DNA of 64,000 bases from JBMDXK01 sp048594375 (GCA_048594375.1 JBMDXK010000034.1:62001-126000); one strand, 5' to 3'; numbered from the stretch's first letter, positions 8,799 to 17,576 are shown. The notes: a model not told the origin generated them from the letters alone. Program-made: numbers and translations.

Positions 8799-9463
8799 GC
8801 GGGCTCCCCGCTGCTTGAAGAAAGGAAAGGATACCGCTGTGCCAGTACGGCTTGAATGCGGTCTGCAATCGCCTCAATGCTGCCACGGGCATCAATCGTT
8901 GTGCAGCGTTGCCCGTTTTGCGCGGCAATATCCTGAAATGCAAGGCGCAACTGTTGGTGAAAGGCATCGTTTTCGGTTTCAAAACGATCCAGCGAGGCGC
9001 GGCGGTTGGCGCGCGCCAACCCCTCCTCCGCCGGTAAATCCAGAATGAATGTGATGTCAGGAGTGGTCTTGCCGACCGCAACCCTCTCCAGTAGCTTTAA
9101 AAACCCGCGCGACACGCTGCCCACATACCCCTGATACGCCATTGTGGAATCAGAAAAGCGGTCACAGACAACCCACGCCCCGCTTGCCAGCGCCGGGCGG
9201 ATCACCTTGCGCACATGATCGGCGCGGGCAATGGCAAACAACAACGCTTCGGCATGGGTGCCGAATTTCTTCGCCCTGCCCTCCAGAATAAAGCTGCGGA
9301 TTTTTTCGGCCAGAGGCGAGCCGCCCGGCTCGCGGGTGACAACCACCGGATACCCCGCATTGCGCAGAAAGGTGGCCAGCAATTTTACTTGCGTGGATTT
9401 TCCCGCGCCTTCCCCGCCTTCAAAAGTAATAAACTGACCGTATGTGTGCGCTGTTTCAGGCAT
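8795..9463 (-). CDS. tmk: Thymidylate kinase
   Basis: A 222-residue dTMP kinase that makes dTDP for DNA synthesis. The P-loop FEGGEGAGKSTQVKLL (residues 14-29), the DRFSDSTMAYQGY motif (about 100-112) and a short lid region rich in Arg (ANRRASLDRFE) are visible. It overlaps the preceding dac gene by 8 bases and the following holB by 4 bases, the standard alphaproteobacterial arrangement, and is probably expressed from the same transcript. Confidence 0.95.
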   Translation of the reverse strand: MPETAHTYGQFITFEGGEGAGKSTQVKLLATFLRNAGYPVVVTREPGGSPLAEKIRSFILEGRAKKFGTHAEALLFAIARADHVRKVIRPALASGAWVVCDRFSDSTMAYQGYVGSVSRGFLKLLERVAVGKTTPDITFILDLPAEEGLARANRRASLDRFETENDAFHQQLRLAFQDIAAQNGQRCTTIDARGSIEAIADRIQAVLAQRYPFLSSSSGEPA

Positions 9464-10649
9464 AACGTGCCTTTATCCAGAGTGTGATGGCATCAACGGT
9501 TTGCAGGGCAAGCTCACGCACAGCATCCCATGAACGTTTCACAAAGCCGCTTTCGGCAACGCTTTCCTGTGCCACAAGCGGCACCTGAAGCTGCAAAATA
9601 TCATCTCTCCAGAGAGATAATGTGCCAATGGCATCCCCTTTGACAACGGGTGCCAACACCGGAGAATTATAATCAAACACAGCTTTCATGGCGCTGTTGT
9701 GCGCTTTCGGCAGCAAAAGTTCAATTGCCCCTTGCGCATATCCAACGTTTATTGCCCTTTTTTCCCCGCCATAAACCGTAGCGCGGGCAATGGGTGCATC
9801 CTTTTCAAACAAAATACGAGTTTCAAAATCATTAAACCCCTTATCGAGCAATCCCTGCAACGCGCTCACCAGCTTTGCCCGATCCGGCTCACCCAGCATA
9901 ATGGCCAGCAAACGGCGGTTGCCGCGCACTGCGGAAACAATCCCGCCGTGGCCAGCATCCGGCACAAAGTTGAACATCATGCCATCCGCCCCCTCATAGC
10001 GCCCGATCAACGGATTGCGGTTGCGCTGCCGGATTTTGCTCCACTCAATCTCCGGTGTCTGAAAAAGCGCATAAGTTTCGGGAAACTCACGGATAAGGTG
10101 CATTGCAATCACCGCAAGATCTTCCGGCGTTGTGAACGGGTTGGTGGCTGGCAACCCCGTTGCATTGACAAAATGGGAGCGTTTTAGCCCCATCTTTGTG
10201 GCTTTTTCGTTCATGCGGGCAGCAAAAATATCCTCATGTTCAGCCAGCCCTTCTGCCAGAACCAATGTACCATCATTGGCGCTGACCGTGGCAATGCCCG
10301 TCATTAAATCCTTTACACTGATATGCGCATTCAATGGGGCAAACATGGAGCTGGTGCGGGAAGGCCCACCCCCTTTGCGCCAAGCGTTTTCGCTAACCGG
10401 CAACACCGTTTCCAACGTGATTTTGCCCTCTTTCACCGCAGCGGCGGCAAGGGCAAGCGTCATCAGCTTGGCAAAATTACCCGGCTGCACAACGGCCTGA
10501 CTTTCCTTGGCAAACAGCCGTGTGCCGGTTGCCATATCCAGCAACAAAACCTGTTTGGCCTCAAACTCCGGCGCTGCACTTTGCGCATGGACAGGCACAG
10601 GCAAAGCTGCCCACACAAGAAAAGCTGTTCTCAGGCAAAGGAGGCGCAT
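9456..10649 (-). CDS. DD-carboxypeptidase (PBP5/DacA-like) homologue with degenerate active site
   Basis: A 397-residue exported protein with the fold of low-molecular-weight penicillin-binding proteins (serine peptidase S11 followed by a PBP5-type C-terminal domain). The signal peptide ends near VHAQ-SAAP (residue 23). Two of the three catalytic motifs are lost. The expected S-x-x-K reads G-N-F-A-K, with Asn58 in place of the nucleophilic Ser and Lys61 kept; the second motif S-x-N is present as Ser123-Ala-Asn125; the expected K-T-G reads M-F-N at 225-227 (ADGMMFNFVPDAGHG). The surrounding scaffold (HFVNATG, RQRNRNPL, ADG, DAGHG) is well preserved, so this is not random decay. Codon-level reading of the DNA confirms AAT at 10476-10478. 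It is therefore predicted unable to acylate; a structural or binding role is possible. It lies between rlpA and tmk, overlapping tmk. Confidence 0.88.
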   Translation of the reverse strand: MRLLCLRTAFLVWAALPVPVHAQSAAPEFEAKQVLLLDMATGTRLFAKESQAVVQPGNFAKLMTLALAAAAVKEGKITLETVLPVSENAWRKGGGPSRTSSMFAPLNAHISVKDLMTGIATVSANDGTLVLAEGLAEHEDIFAARMNEKATKMGLKRSHFVNATGLPATNPFTTPEDLAVIAMHLIREFPETYALFQTPEIEWSKIRQRNRNPLIGRYEGADGMMFNFVPDAGHGGIVSAVRGNRRLLAIMLGEPDRAKLVSALQGLLDKGFNDFETRILFEKDAPIARATVYGGEKRAINVGYAQGAIELLLPKAHNSAMKAVFDYNSPVLAPVVKGDAIGTLSLWRDDILQLQVPLVAQESVAESGFVKRSWDAVRELALQTVDAITLWIKARYA

Positions 10650-10742
10650 GGTTCCGGCAGAATTAAGGGATCATCAGATTCAAATATCACTCTCTACAAC
10701 CGTATGCGAGAATCAATGCCGATAGCAAGCCCTAACGGCAAA

Positions 10743-10764
10743 CAGCTCCCACACGGGGGAGCTG
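10743..10764 (-). terminator. Stem-loop after rlpA
   Basis: CAGCTCCC and GGGAGCTG form an 8-bp stem between rlpA (ends 10798) and dac (starts 10649). Only a weak T-run follows on the minus strand (GTTTGCC), so it may be an attenuating hairpin in the rlpA-dac transcript and not a full stop. Confidence 0.45.
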
Positions 10765-10797
10765 CTTCGTTTTCTGCACACGAATGCGCTGCTATTC

Positions 10798-11946
10798 TTA
10801 CTGGGTTTTCAGCACATTGCTATCCATGCTGGGCGCAACAAATTCCTGACGGCTACCCGACATCGGTGCGGGTTCCATCAACGGTACAGGCTGCAAGGTC
10901 ACCGGAATGGCCGAAGCAATCCGCGAGGCCGGTGAAGGACGCGCCTCAGGAGAAGCCATGCTTTCTTCCGCGGCAGGAGCGGCTTCCGGTGGCGCATCGG
11001 GTGCCACGGCTAGAGGTGCCTGCTGATTTTCAATCTTTACCACGGGCGCTTCAGGGGCTGCAAAGCTTTCTGCCGCAGCCGCCGTTGCAGGAATGTAAGG
11101 CCCGCCGGATGGCATTGCCTGTTGGTTCTGGGCTTTGTTCAGCACTTCACCGGGGGTGGGCGCCGCAGAAGGGGGCAGCGGATAGGCCGTTGCAGGAGCC
11201 GCCGCGGCAGCTGGTACAGGCTGAGCCGTCACAGGTGCAACAGGCGCATTACCTTCTTCAGACAATGTGCCGGTGAGGCTTGCGGTCATGACGCTGCTTT
11301 GCGCGGCATCATCACCGGCGGGACGGGAACCCGCATCATATGTGGCGAGCAGTTTTTTGTCATCGCTGCCAGCCAATGACGCGCGGCCTACATATTCCAG
11401 ACGCACATTGGCTTTGCCGATGCGGCGGAAACCAAGCATTTCAGCGGTTTTACGGGAAACATCAACAACACGGTTTGAATGGAAAGGCCCGCGATCATTC
11501 ACCCGCACCACAATAGAACGGCCATTGTCGAGATTTGTCACCTTGGCATAAGAAGGCAGCGGCATTGTGGGGTGAGCCGCAGAGAGCGCATTGCTGTCAA
11601 AAACTTCGCCATTGGAAGTCTGACGGCCATGAAAATTGCTGCCATACCAAGAAGCCATACCTTCCACTTTATAGCCTGGCTCTTCTTTAGGCACATAGGT
11701 ACGGTTGCCCACTTTATAAGGTCTGCCGACCTGATCGCGCCCTCCGCCTTTTGGTACGGGCTTGCCTTCCGCAACAACGCGGGGACTAGGCTTTACACCA
11801 AGACCGGAATCAACGCCGCCAGAACAGTTTGCCAGCAGCAAGCCTGTGGCGGAAATCAGCGCAACACGGCTGAAATTTTTAAGCGTGAAAGCATTTGTGG
11901 ACTGCAAAGATTGAACACTTCCCAACATGCACCATTTCCGTTTCAT
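10798..11946 (-). CDS. rlpA: RlpA-like septal ring lytic transglycosylase lipoprotein
   Basis: About 382 residues. A long basic N-region is followed by a hydrophobic stretch and lipobox LLLANC, so it is an outer-membrane lipoprotein precursor to be modified by Lgt. The double-psi beta-barrel domain is clear: GMASWYGSNFHGRQTSNGE, then RSIVVRVNDRGPF with the catalytic Asp, and DVSRKTAEMLGF. RlpA proteins cleave peptidoglycan glycan strands lacking stem peptides. The C-terminal 170 residues are low-complexity Ala/Pro/Glu-rich, and I cannot see the SPOR domain that anchors enterobacterial RlpA at the septum. Start: ATG 11946 with GTGGGGAA upstream is preferred to GTG 11958. First gene of the rlpA-dac-tmk-holB-metG-tatD run. 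Confidence 0.87.
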   Translation of the reverse strand: MKRKWCMLGSVQSLQSTNAFTLKNFSRVALISATGLLLANCSGGVDSGLGVKPSPRVVAEGKPVPKGGGRDQVGRPYKVGNRTYVPKEEPGYKVEGMASWYGSNFHGRQTSNGEVFDSNALSAAHPTMPLPSYAKVTNLDNGRSIVVRVNDRGPFHSNRVVDVSRKTAEMLGFRRIGKANVRLEYVGRASLAGSDDKKLLATYDAGSRPAGDDAAQSSVMTASLTGTLSEEGNAPVAPVTAQPVPAAAAAPATAYPLPPSAAPTPGEVLNKAQNQQAMPSGGPYIPATAAAAESFAAPEAPVVKIENQQAPLAVAPDAPPEAAPAAEESMASPEARPSPASRIASAIPVTLQPVPLMEPAPMSGSRQEFVAPSMDSNVLKTQ

Positions 11947-12368
11947 GACATTCCCCACTCAAAACACGCAACCGTTAAGCTCTTTTTTACGAATCACCGT
12001 GCAAAAGCAAGAGCCGGTTTTTTGAAAATGCTTACTTTCATAAACAAGATATTTTCCAAGAGAACCAAAGGAAACTATGCGCAGCCCACTGTAAAGCAGT
12101 TGTTCTGCACGTCTCTTTGATGTTTTTCCTGTATGGCAAAGCCTTTCGCGCAAGTCAAAGCCAGATATAGCACAATGCCCCCTAATAAAGGGTTTTCAAA
12201 CCTTAATTCCTTGATAAATCAAGACTTCTTATCAAAATAAAGTTTTATTATTCTTTGGTGGATTGCGGTTAAGCATAATTGTTTTACAAGAATGGGACAA
12301 ATTGCTAAACAAGGCCTCTTCTTGGCCTTCTCTGGCTGTGTTGTGTTGCTCCGTTTCAGGATTATCCC
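11947..12368. other. Divergent promoter region between rlpA and lgt
   Basis: About 420 bases without a credible gene. It must hold the minus-strand rlpA promoter and the plus-strand lgt promoter. AT-rich blocks at 12190-12290 are the likely promoter area. No tRNA, riboswitch or strong stem-loop was recognised. Confidence 0.5.
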
Positions 12369-13172
12369 GTGGCTTATCCCTTTATTGACCCTGTTGCTTT
12401 CGCCATTGGCCCTGTGGTGATCCGCTGGTATGCGCTGGCCTATATTGCCGGATTGCTGGGCGGCTGGCTGATGGCGCGCGTACTCATCCAGAAACCGCAG
12501 CTTTGGCCACAAGCAACCCCGCCAATGAAACCGGCAACGCTGGATGATTTTCTGGTAGCAATCACCCTTGGGGTGATTGTGGGCGGCAGGCTGGGATATG
12601 TATTGTTTTACAATGCGGGTTATTATCTTGAAAATCCGCTGGAAATTCTGATGGTCTGGAATGGCGGCATGGCGTTCCACGGCGGGTTGGGCGGCGCAAT
12701 TCTTGCAACGGTGCTGTTCTGCCGGTCACGGGGCTTGTTTTTACTGCCTGTGCTGGACCTCATGGCGGTGATTGCGCCGCTGGGGCTGTTCTTTGGCCGG
12801 ATTGCCAATTTTGTGAACGGCGAGCTGTGGGGACGGGTAAGCGATGTGCCGTGGGCAATGGTTTTTCCCCATGCAGGATCCCTGCCCCGCCATCCCAGCC
12901 AGCTTTATCAGGCCGGACTTGAAGGGATTGCTCTTGGCGTATTGCTGGCGATTGTGGTCGTGTGCTGCGGTTTTAAACGCTCCGGCCTTGTGGCGGGTGT
13001 GTTTGGCGCGGGTTATGGCATTGCGCGGATTATTGGCGAGCTGTTCCGTGAACCCGATGCGCACATCAGCTATCTGTGGGGCGGCCTTACCATGGGAATG
13101 CTGCTTTCCCTGCCATTGCTTGCCGCCGGTCTTGCGCTGATTATCTCTGCGCTACGGAAACCTGCACCATGA
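12369..13172 (+). CDS. lgt: Prolipoprotein diacylglyceryl transferase
   Basis: A 267-residue inner-membrane enzyme that moves a diacylglyceryl group from phosphatidylglycerol to the lipobox cysteine. Multiple hydrophobic segments alternate with the conserved motifs: VIRWYALAYIAG near residue 18, MAFHGGLGG (around 100, with the essential His), the signature GRIANFVNGELWGR (about 140-153, containing the invariant Arg and Asn) and HPSQLYQ (around 178). The start is GTG at 12369 with AGGA upstream. Its stop overlaps the start of midA (ATGA). Substrates in this window include RlpA. Confidence 0.96.
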   Translation: MAYPFIDPVAFAIGPVVIRWYALAYIAGLLGGWLMARVLIQKPQLWPQATPPMKPATLDDFLVAITLGVIVGGRLGYVLFYNAGYYLENPLEILMVWNGGMAFHGGLGGAILATVLFCRSRGLFLLPVLDLMAVIAPLGLFFGRIANFVNGELWGRVSDVPWAMVFPHAGSLPRHPSQLYQAGLEGIALGVLLAIVVVCCGFKRSGLVAGVFGAGYGIARIIGELFREPDAHISYLWGGLTMGMLLSLPLLAAGLALIISALRKPAP

Positions 13173-14254
13173 ACCCGGTTGAAAAAACCTTGCGGCAACT
13201 GATTGCGCTGGATGGCCCACAAAGCATTGAACGGATGATGAGCCTTTCCAACGGGTATTATTATGCCTGCCACGACCCGTTCGGCCAGAAAGGCGATTTT
13301 ATCACGGCGCCGGAGATCAGCCAGATGTTTGGCGAAATGATTGGCATCTGGTTGATTTCTGTATGGCAAGCGGCGCAATGCCCCCGCTCTGTCCAGCTTG
13401 TGGAGCTGGGGCCAGGCCGTGGAACATTGCTGCACGATGCCTTGCGTACCATTCACCGCCTTGCGCCGGATTTGAGCCAGTCTGTGCAGGTGCATCTGGT
13501 GGAAACCAGCCCGTTGCTGCAAAACATGCAGTCGCAAAAACTAGGGGGGTTTACCTGTCCTATCGCATGGCACCCACATATTGAAGATGTGCCGGAGGGC
13601 TTTACCTTCCTGATTGCCAACGAGTTTTTTGATGCCCTGCCCGTCCGGCACTGTATCCGCGGAGAAAAGGGCTGGCATGAAAAACGCGTTATTCTGGATA
13701 ATGATACCCTTGCCTTTGCACGCGACCCAGATATTGCTCCAGAAATTTTAATTCCGCAATCTTTCCACAGCGCCACTGCGGGAGAATGTGCAGAATTTTC
13801 TCCCGTCACACAACAAATTGTCCGCACCATCGCCCAACGCTTGGCAAAACAGGGCGGCGCAGCATTGATTGTTGATTACGGGCATACGCAATCACAAACC
13901 GGCGATACCCTGCAAGCACTCAAACACCACCAGCCTGTGCCGGTGCTGGCGCATTTGGGCGAAGCTGATCTCACCGCGCATGTGGATTTTGCCGCGCTGG
14001 CATTGATTGCTGGCGAGGAAGGTTGCGGCGTTCAGGGGGCAGTCACGCAAGCTGCGTTTTTAAATCAGCTCGGCATTGGCTTGAGAGCAGAACAATTGCA
14101 CGCACGCGCTACGCCTGAGCAGCAAAAAGCCCTTGCAGCAGCGTTGGAAAGGCTGACGGATACAGCATCCCCAACCGCAATGGGCAGACTTTTTAAAGTG
14201 CTGTGCATCCATCATGCTGCCATGCCGGAACTGGCCGGTTTTATTGAGAGTTAA
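13169..14254 (+). CDS. SAM-dependent methyltransferase, MidA/NDUFAF7 family
   Basis: A 361-residue member of the DUF185 family. Motifs: GYYYACHDPFGQKGDFITAP near residue 30, EISQMFGEMIGIW, the SAM-binding motif VELGPGRGTLLHD (around 82), IANEFFDALPV (around 150) and IVDYGH. Human NDUFAF7 methylates an arginine of a complex I subunit, so a role in respiratory complex assembly is likely but only inferred. The start is ATG 13169, four bases inside the end of lgt. In relatives pgeF follows directly; here a reverse-strand orphan gene interrupts. Confidence 0.87.
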   Translation: MNPVEKTLRQLIALDGPQSIERMMSLSNGYYYACHDPFGQKGDFITAPEISQMFGEMIGIWLISVWQAAQCPRSVQLVELGPGRGTLLHDALRTIHRLAPDLSQSVQVHLVETSPLLQNMQSQKLGGFTCPIAWHPHIEDVPEGFTFLIANEFFDALPVRHCIRGEKGWHEKRVILDNDTLAFARDPDIAPEILIPQSFHSATAGECAEFSPVTQQIVRTIAQRLAKQGGAALIVDYGHTQSQTGDTLQALKHHQPVPVLAHLGEADLTAHVDFAALALIAGEEGCGVQGAVTQAAFLNQLGIGLRAEQLHARATPEQQKALAAALERLTDTASPTAMGRLFKVLCIHHAAMPELAGFIES

Positions 14255-14287
14255 GCTTCAAAAAAACCGGGCTCCGCTTCTCCGTTT

Positions 14288-15397
14288 TTACCAAGTTTGT
14301 CTTTGGTGAATGGTCGTTTCCTCAAAGGCAACGCGCTTGGACGGTGGGGCGCCGTCATCATCACTATCATCTGTTCTGCCGTGTTTATTGTTACCTTCAA
14401 GGCCGCTGTCTATGCGTTCCATTATCCCAGCTTGTGAGCCCATGCTGTCTTGACTATCCGAACTTGCCTCAGAGGCTGCATTGTCACTATCATCTCGAAC
14501 GCCTGGGCTTGCTGGCTCTCCATCATGTTCTTCCACATTCCTAACGGGATATACAGGTTCTTCGCCAAAATGTGTTGAAAGATCAGATGATCTATTGCTT
14601 CCTGAGGCTGGAAATACAGGAGGATTACTTTGATGCGAACCCTCAATATTTTCAAGACCGAATATAGCACCGGCTGGAGGCTGACCATCGAAATCAAAAA
14701 TACCAACTAAGCCATCAGAATTTTCAGCATTAGAAACTATTCCATTGCCTAGTGATGCAGATTGAAATGAGCCTTGACTGTATTCCCCAGAATTGGGGGC
14801 ATCACCTGTGCGGAAATTTATCCATCCAGCATCTGCTTCCATTGTGAGATGAGAGAACGAATCATTCTTGATTTTCACAGGTACGTCGGGATATCCTTGA
14901 ATGGGTGCCTCTACAAGCATTTTAGCTGAGCTGCCACTACTAATGGTATTATGGATCCATTGGAAAGGATAATAGTTATTGCTTTTGTGAGAGAATATAT
15001 GGCCGTATTCTTTTGCAGGATTGCCTTGGGCGTTCACCGCTGTAACCTCGAACCCGCTTCCATCGGCTTGAGCATTAAATTGTAATTCTGTATTTTTACC
15101 ACTTTCCAGATAAACATTAAATGGCCTCCCGTTATATTCGGCTTCTATGGGTTTGGAAGGATGAGTACTTATCCCCGTAATACGAGCACCAGAAAAATTA
15201 GAAATTTGATTAAAATCCGGCAAGGACTGATTAAGAGATGGTAATGCAGGATTAGGTAGTTGCGTATAATTTATTCTTCCCGTCATATTCTGCGACGCTA
15301 ATACGTTATCAAATCCTTGGTCAACAACACTAAAATGACCATCTCTACTTTTAACTGCATCCGAAACCGTCACATCAAACTCCATGAATACATACAA
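14288..15397 (-). CDS. Orphan cysteine-free protein with acidic disordered C-terminus
   Basis: A 369-residue protein I do not recognise. There is no cysteine, no signal peptide and no membrane segment. Residues 1-230 look like a folded, beta-rich part with many Asn, Gly, Ser and aromatic residues (for example YYPFQWIHNTISSGSS, GWINFRTGD). From about 260 it becomes an Asp/Glu/Ser-rich low-complexity tail (HDGEPASP, SEASSDSQDS, TDDSDDDGAPPSKRVAF). A second in-frame ATG lies at 15385. The gene is antisense to, and inserted between, midA and pgeF, which are normally adjacent; its base use is AT-richer than both. No Shine-Dalgarno is clear. A secreted or surface protein is a guess; BID domain, RTX repeats and type III signals were not seen. 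Confidence 0.62.
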   Translation of the reverse strand: MYVFMEFDVTVSDAVKSRDGHFSVVDQGFDNVLASQNMTGRINYTQLPNPALPSLNQSLPDFNQISNFSGARITGISTHPSKPIEAEYNGRPFNVYLESGKNTELQFNAQADGSGFEVTAVNAQGNPAKEYGHIFSHKSNNYYPFQWIHNTISSGSSAKMLVEAPIQGYPDVPVKIKNDSFSHLTMEADAGWINFRTGDAPNSGEYSQGSFQSASLGNGIVSNAENSDGLVGIFDFDGQPPAGAIFGLENIEGSHQSNPPVFPASGSNRSSDLSTHFGEEPVYPVRNVEEHDGEPASPGVRDDSDNAASEASSDSQDSMGSQAGIMERIDSGLEGNNKHGRTDDSDDDGAPPSKRVAFEETTIHQRQTW

Positions 15398-15573
15398 CTA
15401 TTTCGGACTTACTAAATTACATTAACCCTAATAGCAAGGATTACTTTTCAAATAGGTGTAAATTTTAGCGCTTTAAAGATGTGGTTTGTGAGGTCTCTCC
15501 TTCAGTGCGAATCTGTGTTAAGCAGTCATTAAGGACTTGTTTTCCAAAAATCCTCTTTTCCTACGAGGTCTTT

Positions 15574-16359
15574 ATGAGCGTACCTTTTTTAACAGCTGAA
15601 GCATTGTCGGCTCATGCGTCTATCAAACACGCATTTTTTACCCGCGAAGGCGGAGTATCTACAGGCCTTTATAGCAGCCTGAACGGTGGTCTTGGCTCGC
15701 TTGATGACCGCGGAAATGTTCTGGAAAACCGGCGCCGGATGGCAGAAACATTCGGAGTATCCCTTGAAAATCTTGTAACACCTTTTCAGGTACATTCCCC
15801 CGATGCCATTGCGGTTGATGCCCCTTTTAAAGGCGAGCCACCCCATGGGGATGCTCTGGTTACCTCCACCCCCGGCCTTATGGTTGCAGTGAATGTTGCA
15901 GATTGTGGCCCTGTGCTGTTTGCCGACCCCAAAGCTGGCGTTGTTGGCGCCGCCCATGCGGGCTGGAAAGGCGCCGTAGGCGGGGTGCTGGAAAATACGC
16001 TGGACGCCATGGAAAGCCTTGGCGCGCAACGCCACGATATTATTGCTGTGCTTGGCCCCTGCATCCGGCAACCCAGCTATGAAGTGGGTCCGGATTTTGT
16101 GGAAAATGTTCTTGCTATCAATGATAGTTACAGCCGTTTCTTTGTTCCTTCCGAAAAATCCGGCCATGTATTTTTTGATCTGGCAGGCTGCATTGCGGCA
16201 CGTTTTGAAGCGGCAGATATTCACCAATTTTATGATTTGAATTACGATACTTATACCAATGAACAGCAATTTTTCAGCTTCCGCCGTACAACACACCGCA
16301 ACGAGCCTGACTATGGCCGACAGATTGCGGCCATCTGTCTTGCAGCGCCTGCTGGTTAA
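15574..16359 (+). CDS. pgeF: Peptidoglycan editing factor PgeF / multicopper polyphenol oxidase (LACC1/YfiH family)
   Basis: A 261-residue YfiH-family protein. The zinc ligands are present in QVHSPDA (His), NVADCGPVLF (Cys) and AAHAGWKG (His), followed by GPCIRQPSYEVG. YfiH in E. coli prevents misincorporation of amino acids into peptidoglycan precursors; other members act as purine nucleoside phosphorylases or deaminases, so activity here is uncertain. The frame is open to 15481 but ATG 15574 has GAGG upstream and gives the usual family N-terminus (FLTAEALSAHASIKHAFFTREGG). The 15398-15573 gap separates it divergently from the orphan gene. Confidence 0.9.
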   Translation: MSVPFLTAEALSAHASIKHAFFTREGGVSTGLYSSLNGGLGSLDDRGNVLENRRRMAETFGVSLENLVTPFQVHSPDAIAVDAPFKGEPPHGDALVTSTPGLMVAVNVADCGPVLFADPKAGVVGAAHAGWKGAVGGVLENTLDAMESLGAQRHDIIAVLGPCIRQPSYEVGPDFVENVLAINDSYSRFFVPSEKSGHVFFDLAGCIAARFEAADIHQFYDLNYDTYTNEQQFFSFRRTTHRNEPDYGRQIAAICLAAPAG

Positions 16360-16742
16360 TCATTAAAATACGCATTAAAAGCACTCTACCATGACTTGGG
16401 CGTACCTCTGTCGCTTGAAACGACCGCACCTGCACCCCTCTGTTAATATTTCTCCAGCACGTTGCCGGGCGGTTGATGTATCCGGGAATATGGCAGCGTA
16501 GAACAGTATAACCTACTCAAATTAAAATATTTTCACAGATATATATTTCTGAATAATACCTGATATAGCCCATTTTACAACTATAGATAAATAGTTTTTT
16601 AAATACAAATATTTACTACAATTGATACAATTCTATGAAAATTATGAAATACAATTTTATTTAAAATAAAAATTGCATTATAACTTTCTCAAGGCAAGTT
16701 TAATTGAAGCTTTAATACAGGCTTTACCTTTTGGAGGTTCTC
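16360..16742. other. AT-rich intergenic region before the TadG-like gene
   Basis: No gene is seen in about 380 bases. The right two thirds are extremely AT-rich and probably hold the promoter of the TadG-like gene. Near the left end, GGGCGTAC at 16398 is followed by GTCG-CTTGAAA-CGAC, a small stem-loop similar in layout to one at 5336. The segment 16450-16505 is GC-richer and could be part of a small RNA, but I cannot assign one. Confidence 0.4.
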
Positions 16743-17576
16743 ATGTTGAAAGCATTTTTTGAGAATAAACAAGGCAGCATTCTTCCAACGTTTGCTATTG
16801 CGCTTATTCCACTTATTGCCAGCGTGGGTGCCTTTGTTGATTACAACCGTATCGCTGCAGAGCGCACAGCGCTGCAAATGCAGGCCGATGCCGAAGCTCT
16901 TGAACGCCGCGAAGGCAGCTGGATTGCAAACTCTGTTTACAAAGTTGAAAAAACATCCAGCGTAAAAACAGCTTTCCTCAATGTTATCGGTATCCATAAT
17001 ATTGCCATTCAGGTTTCTGCCGAAGCAACGTTTGGCAAGCCCGTAGAAAAATACGTTCCTCCTGTGCTTGCTGATCTTGACCCTGAAGCAGCCGATTACA
17101 ATCAGCTTTCCTTTTATTGCTATAATCCTCTTACCGGAAAGCGCAGCAAAGAGGTTGTTGTGGCCGATAATGCCGGTACACAATACAATGATCCTGTTGA
17201 AGCCTGCGTGGGCGCTGAAGAACGCCACCAGAGCCTACGCAACGTGCGCAATGCCCGCACCGACCCGCGCAAATGGCATGATCCACGCGCTGTTTATTAC
17301 GTTCACTACACTGATAATCAGGATATGAAACTGGTTGAAACCTTCCTGTGCGACCGCGCACAAGATTGCAAAGGACGCTCCGAAGGCGGCATCCTTCCTG
17401 AAGGCACCAACCGCACACCCAACGTTGAAACCCGGCTGTGCGCTCCTGGAAAATACATGTATTATGGCTGGGAAGACCGCGCAAACTTCGATGCCGATTA
17501 CAACGATATCCGTATTGTGATGACCTGCCCCCAATACGAAGTTTCCGGCGAACACACTGCCTGGCTTTCCCGCTAA
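16743..17576 (+). CDS. TadG-like pilus-assembly-type protein with a DUF4114-like C-terminal motif
   Basis: 277 residues. The N-terminus KQGSILPTFAIALIPLIASVGAFVDYNRIAAERTALQ is a class III signal/anchor typical of TadE/TadG Flp-pilus proteins (short basic start, one hydrophobic helix, then FVDY and an amphipathic helix). The remaining part is exported and holds six cysteines (in FYCYN, EACVG, FLCDR, QDCKG, RLCAP, MTCPQ), suggesting disulfides. Near the end, YYGWEDRANFDADYNDIRI matches the acidic, DYND-containing motif of DUF4114, a probable calcium-binding surface module. Start: ATG 16743 has a strong GGAGG six bases upstream, better than the ATG at 16731. No other tad genes are nearby, so it is an orphan; a strong stem-loop follows. 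Confidence 0.72.
   Translation: MLKAFFENKQGSILPTFAIALIPLIASVGAFVDYNRIAAERTALQMQADAEALERREGSWIANSVYKVEKTSSVKTAFLNVIGIHNIAIQVSAEATFGKPVEKYVPPVLADLDPEAADYNQLSFYCYNPLTGKRSKEVVVADNAGTQYNDPVEACVGAEERHQSLRNVRNARTDPRKWHDPRAVYYVHYTDNQDMKLVETFLCDRAQDCKGRSEGGILPEGTNRTPNVETRLCAPGKYMYYGWEDRANFDADYNDIRIVMTCPQYEVSGEHTAWLSR

Noticed and set aside
12219..12680. 153-codon minus-strand frame over the lgt start
   Set aside because: Overlaps the conserved beginning of lgt and has no recognisable features; shadow frame.
14288..14400. Type IV secretion C-terminal signal or nuclear localisation signal in the orphan protein
   Set aside because: PPSKRVAF is only weakly basic and the tail lacks the arginine pattern of known Agrobacterium or Bartonella T4SS substrates.
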